Shown here in pieces: positions 22,920 through 26,784 of a stretch of 26,784 bases of DNA (the first letter of the stretch is position 1; each line of letters begins with the position of its first letter). Source of the DNA: an uncultured Burkholderiaceae bacterium (lineage in GTDB: Bacteria; Pseudomonadota; Gammaproteobacteria; Burkholderiales; Burkholderiaceae_C); contig CALIDR010000295.1 in the NCBI GenBank assembly GCA_938022295.1, positions 1 through 26,784 on the forward strand, given 5' to 3'. The translations under genes were made by a program, and so were the position numbers. The notes beneath the pieces were generated by a model, which saw only the letters and a program-made list of their open reading frames with translations, was not told the DNA's origin and did not search any database.

Positions 22920-24626
22920 ATGGGATCGACGATGAAGACATGGCGGCGCTGGCTCGCGGCGCTGGGGGTGGCCGCGCTGGCCGCGTGCGGCGGCGGGGGA
23001 GACGAGGCGGGCACGCCGATCTTCGGTGACGGCAGCGCGCCGCTGGCGGCCGACCTGACGCTCGCGCTCAGCGCGGGAACGCTGTCGAACGGCGGCACCG
23101 AAACCGTGCGCGCGACCGCGACCGCGGTCGACGCCAACCGCAACGCGATTTCCGGCATCCCGGTGACGCTGCGCGTGGACAACGACGCCGTGGTGACCGT
23201 CTCGGGCGACACCACCGACGCGGCGGGCCGCCTGACCGGCGAGGTCTCGGTCGGATCGAGCAAGGTGAACCGCACGATCACGGTGACGGCGATCAGCGGC
23301 AAGCTGACGAAGAAGGCGTCGTTCCAGGTCATCGGCACGCGCATCAACGCCACGGCGCTGCCGGCGGTGCTGCAGCCCGGGCAAGCGGGCCGCATCGACT
23401 ACGTCGTCGTCGACGCCAACGGCACGCCGATGCCCGGCGTCACGCTGACCGTCAACGGCCCGAGCGGCGTCGAGGCGCGCGGCACCGCGGACGCCAACGG
23501 TGCCTACCGGTTCGACTACACGGCGCCGGCCTCGACCGGCTCGTACACGATCACGGCCACCGGGGCCGGCGTCAACCCGCCGGTGACGACGTCGATCATC
23601 GTCCAGGCCGCCGGCGCGGGCGCGATCCCGCCGGCGCCGCTCGACTCGGTCATCTCGGCCAGCGTGCGCGCGACCCCGAGCGTCGTGGCGGTCAACTCGC
23701 CCAGCACGTCGAACCGCACCGAGCTGCGCGCGTTGTTCGTCGGCGTCGACAACAAGCCGGTGCGCAACATCCGCGTGCGCTTCGACCTCTTCGGCGAGGC
23801 GAGCCGCAACATCGGCGGCACGATCACCTCGGGCACCGACGTCGTCTACAGCAACGACGCCGGCGTCGCGGTGGCGGCGTACCTGCCGGGCGGCCGGTCG
23901 AGCCCGACCGACGGCGTCACGATCCGCGCCTGCTGGGATTACGACGACTTCGCGGTCGGTTCCTGCCCGAACGCGGTGACGACGACGGTCACCGTGATCG
24001 CCGAGCCGCTGTCGGTCAGCATCGGCACCGACGAGCTGATCGTGTCCGGGGACCTCACCTACGTCAAGCGCTTCGTCGTCCAGGTCAACGACGCCTCGGG
24101 CCTCGCGAAGCCCGACGTCGTCGTCAGCCCGCAGGTCGATCTGGCGAGCTACGCGAAGGGCTTCTGGGAGCGTATCGGCGCGCCGGTGAACCAGTGGGTG
24201 CAGAACGTCGTCACCGGCGGCTGCGGCAACGAGGACCTCAACCGCAACGGCGTGGCCGAAGTCTTTGCCGGCGGCAACGCCGAGGACGCGAACGGCAACG
24301 CCCAGCTCGACCCGCGCAAGGCCGACGTCGCGGTCGCGATCGAGGGTTCGAACCGCACCGACGAGCTCGGGCAGGTCAAGCTGCGGCTGACCTACCCGCG
24401 CAACGTCGCGTCGTGGGTCGAGTTCAACCTGACGGTGGCGGCCGCCGGCGTGGCGGGTACCGAAGGGCGGGCGACGTACAACGGCGTGCTGCCGGTGCCC
24501 GCCGACGCCGTCAAGGCCGAAGGCGCGCCGGCGTTCGTCTTGAGCCCCTATGGTGTCGAGCCGAGCGACTTCGTCGAAGTCACCGACGGGACGACTTCGG
24601 CGATGCTCTGCACGAACCCGCGCTGA
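22920..24626 (+). CDS. Ig-like-domain lipoprotein downstream of pilQ
   Basis: A 568-residue predicted lipoprotein, lipobox LAAC with Cys23 followed by GGGG. Mature sequence resembles bacterial Ig-like (Big_1/invasin-type) modules: about 46-139 (with VDANRNAISGIPVTLRV and TTDAAGRLTGEV), about 143-229 (VVDANGTPMPGVTLTV, TADANGAYRFDYTAP), about 245-362 and about 366-525. The last module is interrupted at 435-464 by CGNEDLNRNGVAEVF and NAEDANGNAQLDP, two Asp/Asn-rich loops like EF-hand or thrombospondin-3 calcium sites. Cysteines 338, 349, 435 and 564 could form two disulfides. GAGAGGG nine bases before ATG 22920 sets the start. It lies 27 nt after pilQ in the same direction, so cotranscription is likely. 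Role unknown; adhesion, secretin stabilisation or pilus modulation are guesses. Confidence 0.85.
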   Translation: MGSTMKTWRRWLAALGVAALAACGGGGDEAGTPIFGDGSAPLAADLTLALSAGTLSNGGTETVRATATAVDANRNAISGIPVTLRVDNDAVVTVSGDTTDAAGRLTGEVSVGSSKVNRTITVTAISGKLTKKASFQVIGTRINATALPAVLQPGQAGRIDYVVVDANGTPMPGVTLTVNGPSGVEARGTADANGAYRFDYTAPASTGSYTITATGAGVNPPVTTSIIVQAAGAGAIPPAPLDSVISASVRATPSVVAVNSPSTSNRTELRALFVGVDNKPVRNIRVRFDLFGEASRNIGGTITSGTDVVYSNDAGVAVAAYLPGGRSSPTDGVTIRACWDYDDFAVGSCPNAVTTTVTVIAEPLSVSIGTDELIVSGDLTYVKRFVVQVNDASGLAKPDVVVSPQVDLASYAKGFWERIGAPVNQWVQNVVTGGCGNEDLNRNGVAEVFAGGNAEDANGNAQLDPRKADVAVAIEGSNRTDELGQVKLRLTYPRNVASWVEFNLTVAAAGVAGTEGRATYNGVLPVPADAVKAEGAPAFVLSPYGVEPSDFVEVTDGTTSAMLCTNPR

Positions 24627-24667
24627 GGGCCCGGGACGCCTTGACCTTCGCTGCGGTCGTGCTGTCG

Positions 24668-24690
24668 CGCCCCGGCCCCGTGCCGGGGCG
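24668..24690 (+). terminator. Hairpin between the Ig-like lipoprotein and aroK
   Basis: CGCCCCGGC pairs with GCCGGGGCG (9 bp) over a CCCGT loop, followed by TGTTCGC. The stem is strong but the U-tract is poor. It may partly end pil-operon transcription before aroK. Confidence 0.4.
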
Positions 24691-24732
24691 TGTTCGCACC
24701 GGCAACCCACGCCCGCAGACGGCTCGACGACC

Positions 24733-25314
24733 TTGACCGGCGCCGCCCGCACCATCAGTCTCGTCGGCATGCCCGGCGGCGGCAAGTCCACCGTCGGGCG
24801 CCAGCTCGCGCGCCAGCTCGGGCTGCCGATGCGCGACACCGATCACGAGATCGAGTCGGTGATCGGCTGCCCGATCAAGGACTTCTTCGCCTCGCACGGC
24901 GAGGCGGCGTTCCGCGACCTCGAGCAGGAGGCGATCGACGTCCTGACGCAGGGCAAGCCGATCGTGCTCGCCACCGGCGGCGGCGCGGTGCTGCGCGAAG
25001 CCAACCGCCGCGCGCTGCACGACCGCACGACGGTGATCTACCTGCGCTCGACGCCCGAGGAGCTGTTCCGCCGCCTGCGTCACGACACCCAGCGCCCGCT
25101 GCTGCAGGGCGGCGACCCGCTGAAGAAGCTGCGCGCGCTGTTCCGCGAGCGCGACCCGCTGTACCGGCGCACCGCGCACTACGTGATCGAGACGGGGCGG
25201 CCGTCGGTGGCGGCGCTCGTGCACATGATCCTGATGCAGCTCGAGCTCGCCGGGATCGTCGACGCCTCGCGCGTGCCCTCGCCGATCAATCCGCCCACCG
25301 GCCGCGGCGGCTAA
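24733..25314 (+). CDS. aroK: Shikimate kinase
   Basis: A 193-residue cytoplasmic kinase phosphorylating shikimate at O3 in aromatic amino acid synthesis. Walker A GMPGGGKS lies at 12-19, shikimate-binding Asp37 in RDTDHEI, Arg61 in AFRDLE, the GGG loop at 82-84 and the lid arginine Arg121 in QRPLL. The start is taken as TTG at 24733: it is the only start codon between the upstream hairpin and the P-loop, and the next ATG (24769) would delete the first beta-strand. No strong Shine-Dalgarno precedes it. The C-terminal 20 residues after the core are a Pro/Gly-rich tail. The aroK-aroB pairing behind pilQ is common in proteobacteria. Confidence 0.94.
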   Translation: MTGAARTISLVGMPGGGKSTVGRQLARQLGLPMRDTDHEIESVIGCPIKDFFASHGEAAFRDLEQEAIDVLTQGKPIVLATGGGAVLREANRRALHDRTTVIYLRSTPEELFRRLRHDTQRPLLQGGDPLKKLRALFRERDPLYRRTAHYVIETGRPSVAALVHMILMQLELAGIVDASRVPSPINPPTGRGG

Positions 25315-25326
25315 GCGCCGCGCCGG
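25298..25326 (+). terminator. Hairpin over the aroK stop codon
   Basis: CCGG(C)CGCGGCG pairs with CGCCGCGCCGG with one bulged base. The 6-nt loop GCTAAG contains the aroK stop. CCGTTCCTC follows, so it is a weak terminator or mRNA-stabilising structure between aroK and aroB. Confidence 0.35.
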
Positions 25327-25346
25327 CCGTTCCTCACCCGCGCCGA

Positions 25347-25352
25347 TACACT
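25347..25352 (+). promoter_or_regulatory. Candidate -10 box for aroB
   Basis: TACACT, then six bases (CGGCGC) and the aroB ATG at 25359. The predicted start of transcription coincides with the start codon. No ribosome binding site is visible before aroB, in keeping with a leaderless message. No -35 is clear. Confidence 0.4.
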
Positions 25353-25358
25353 CGGCGC

Positions 25359-26459
25359 ATGCCCCCGAATGGCCCGCCCGACCGCGTCGCGATCGACCTC
25401 GGCGACCGCGGCTACGACATCCTGATCGGCCCCGGCGTGCTCGGCGACCCGGCGTCGTACGACGGCCTGCCGCGCCCGCAAAGCGCGCTGGTCGTCAGCA
25501 ACCCGACCGTCTCGGCGCTGCACGGCGCGCGCCTGCGCGCGATGCTCGAGCCGCGCCACGCCCGCGTGCTGCAGGTCGACCTGCCCGACGGCGAGGCGTA
25601 CAAGGACTGGTCGTCGCTGAACCTGATCTTCGACGCGCTGCTCGCCCACGAGTGCGACCGTCGGACGCTCGTCTACGCGCTCGGCGGCGGCGTCGTCGGC
25701 GACGTCGCCGGCTTCGCCGCCGCGTGCTACATGCGCGGCGTGCCGTTCGTGCAGGTGCCCACGACGCTGCTCGCGCAGGTCGACTCGTCGGTGGGCGGCA
25801 AGACGGCGATCAACCACCCGCGCGGCAAGAACATGATCGGCGCGTTCTACCAGCCGCTGCGCGTGCTGGCCGACCTCGACGTGCTCGACACGCTGCCCGA
25901 CCGCGAGCTGAGCGCGGGCCTGGCCGAAGTGATCAAGTACGGCCCGATCGCCGACGCCGCGTTCCTCGACTGGGTCGAGGCGCACCTGGACGCGCTGCTC
26001 GCGCGCGGCAAGCCCGCGCTCGCCCACGCGGTGCGCCGCTCGTGCGAGATCAAGGCGTGGGTCGTGGGGCAGGACGAACGCGAGAGCGGCCTGCGCGCGA
26101 TCCTGAACTACGGCCACACGTTCGGCCACGCGATCGAGGCCGGGCTCGGCTACGGCCAGTGGCTGCACGGCGAGGCGGTGGGCTGCGGCATGGTGATGGC
26201 CGCCGACCTGTCGGCGCGCCTGGGCCTCGTGCCGGCCGCGTTCGTCGAGCGCATGCGCCGGCTCGTCGTCCGCGCGCGCCTGCCGGTGGCCGCACCGGCG
26301 GCGATCGGCGCCGACCGCTTCGTCGACCTGATGCGCGTCGACAAGAAGGCCGAGGGCGGGCAGACGCGCTTCGTGCTGATCGAAGGCGTGGGCCACGCGG
26401 TGCAGCGTGTCGTGCCCGAGGCGCTGGTGCGCGAGACGATCGCCGCCTGCTCGGGATGA
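25359..26459 (+). CDS. aroB: 3-dehydroquinate synthase
   Basis: A 366-residue NAD- and zinc-dependent cytoplasmic enzyme closing the ring of DAHP to 3-dehydroquinate. The NAD-binding loop GGGVVGDVAGF is at 109-119. TTLLAQVDSSVGGKTAIN (135-152) carries the substrate-binding lysine. The zinc ligands are Glu190 in AEVIKYG, His253 in NYGHTFGHAIE and His270 in LHGEAV. Length matches the monofunctional bacterial enzyme. ATG at 25359 is the only start near the N-terminus and has no Shine-Dalgarno, only a -10-like box 6 nt upstream. The stop overlaps the ATG of the following dGTPase-like gene (ATGA). Confidence 0.97.
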   Translation: MPPNGPPDRVAIDLGDRGYDILIGPGVLGDPASYDGLPRPQSALVVSNPTVSALHGARLRAMLEPRHARVLQVDLPDGEAYKDWSSLNLIFDALLAHECDRRTLVYALGGGVVGDVAGFAAACYMRGVPFVQVPTTLLAQVDSSVGGKTAINHPRGKNMIGAFYQPLRVLADLDVLDTLPDRELSAGLAEVIKYGPIADAAFLDWVEAHLDALLARGKPALAHAVRRSCEIKAWVVGQDERESGLRAILNYGHTFGHAIEAGLGYGQWLHGEAVGCGMVMAADLSARLGLVPAAFVERMRRLVVRARLPVAAPAAIGADRFVDLMRVDKKAEGGQTRFVLIEGVGHAVQRVVPEALVRETIAACSG

Positions 26460-26784
26460 CCGCGCCCGGCCTCGCGCCGTACGCCTGCGACCCGGCGCGC
26501 TCGCGCGGCCGCCGGCACCCGCTGGCGCCGGCGCCGACGCGCAACGAACACCAGCGCGACCGCGACCGCATCGTGCACAGCACCGCGTTCCGGCGCCTCG
26601 TCTACAAGACGCAGGTCTTCCTCAACCACGAGGGCGACCTCTTCCGCACCCGGCTGACGCACTCGCTCGAGGTCGCACAGCTCGGCCGCTCGATCGCGCG
26701 CACGCTGCGCCTGAACGAGGATCTCGTCGAGGCGATCGCGCTCGCCCACGACCTCGGCCACACGCCGTTCGGCCACGCCGGCCA
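26456..26784 (+). CDS. dgt: Deoxyguanosinetriphosphate triphosphohydrolase-like protein (N-terminal part)
   Basis: The first 109 residues of an HD-domain dNTPase that splits dNTPs into deoxynucleoside and triphosphate; the frame runs off the right edge. RNEHQRDRDRIVHSTAFRRL (29-48) is the family N-terminal motif. The metal-binding HD pattern appears as His69 in RLTHSLEVAQ and His98-Asp99 in AHDLGHTPFGHAG. The subgroup looks like the broad dGTPase-like form rather than the longer E. coli enzyme, but the missing C-terminus prevents a firm choice. The ATG overlaps the aroB stop. dgt behind aroB is common in betaproteobacteria. Confidence 0.93.
   Translation, partial: MTAPGLAPYACDPARSRGRRHPLAPAPTRNEHQRDRDRIVHSTAFRRLVYKTQVFLNHEGDLFRTRLTHSLEVAQLGRSIARTLRLNEDLVEAIALAHDLGHTPFGHAG

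Noticed and set aside
20349..24839. Very long open frame (about 1,500 codons) on the minus strand opposite pilP-pilQ and the Ig-like lipoprotein
   Set aside because: It is a shadow of GC-rich plus-strand genes: composition is dominated by Arg, Ala, Asp and His, no domain is visible, and the opposite strand encodes full, recognisable proteins.

Overview
The window is a very GC-rich stretch of bacterial chromosome, almost fully coding. It most likely comes from a betaproteobacterium of the order Burkholderiales (Rubrivivax/Leptothrix/Caldimonas-like). The evidence is a Burkholderiales-type trimeric porin, the gene order lysA-lptM-cyaY / mrcA / pilMNOPQ / aroK-aroB / dgt, and a GC-rich intergenic repeat of a kind I recall from Comamonadaceae and relatives. 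I saw no tRNA, rRNA, CRISPR array, insertion sequence or phage gene.

Layout. 1-4175 is housekeeping metabolism: the tail of an unidentified gene, a divergent CobT-like protein (-), threonine deaminase ilvA (-), an OsmC-family protein (+) and coq7 (-). The 2781-3109 spacer between ilvA and osmC is rich in signals: two candidate ilvA promoters, a terminator-type hairpin pointing towards ilvA, and a perfect Shine-Dalgarno stretch with no gene attached. 4445-5539 is a porin with a structured upstream region and a clear terminator. 5717-13097 is a complete peptide-type ABC uptake operon with two related binding proteins interleaved with two permeases, followed by two ATPases.

13169-17318 holds cell-wall and iron-sulfur genes: lysA and lptM (-) head-to-head with cyaY (+), then the bifunctional penicillin-binding protein mrcA (-). 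Divergent from mrcA, 17724-22892 is the type IV pilus alignment and secretin operon pilMNOPQ. It is followed not directly by aroK but by a 568-residue lipoprotein with Ig-like domains and a possible calcium-binding loop (22920-24626). Then come shikimate kinase aroK, 3-dehydroquinate synthase aroB and the first part of a dGTPase-like HD hydrolase that runs off the end.

How it fits together. The porin and ABC system can move small solutes or peptides across both membranes. lysA supplies lysine and consumes the meso-diaminopimelate that mrcA-type enzymes need in peptidoglycan. The pilus genes build the PilM-N-O-P bridge to the PilQ outer-membrane channel. Many adjacent genes overlap by 4 nt (GTGA/ATGA), which indicates translational coupling. 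The least explained items are the Ig-like lipoprotein behind pilQ, the CobT homologue with changed active-site motifs, and the ilvA leader. Several gene starts (cobT, coq7, aroB) sit 6-7 nt after a -10-like box and may be leaderless.
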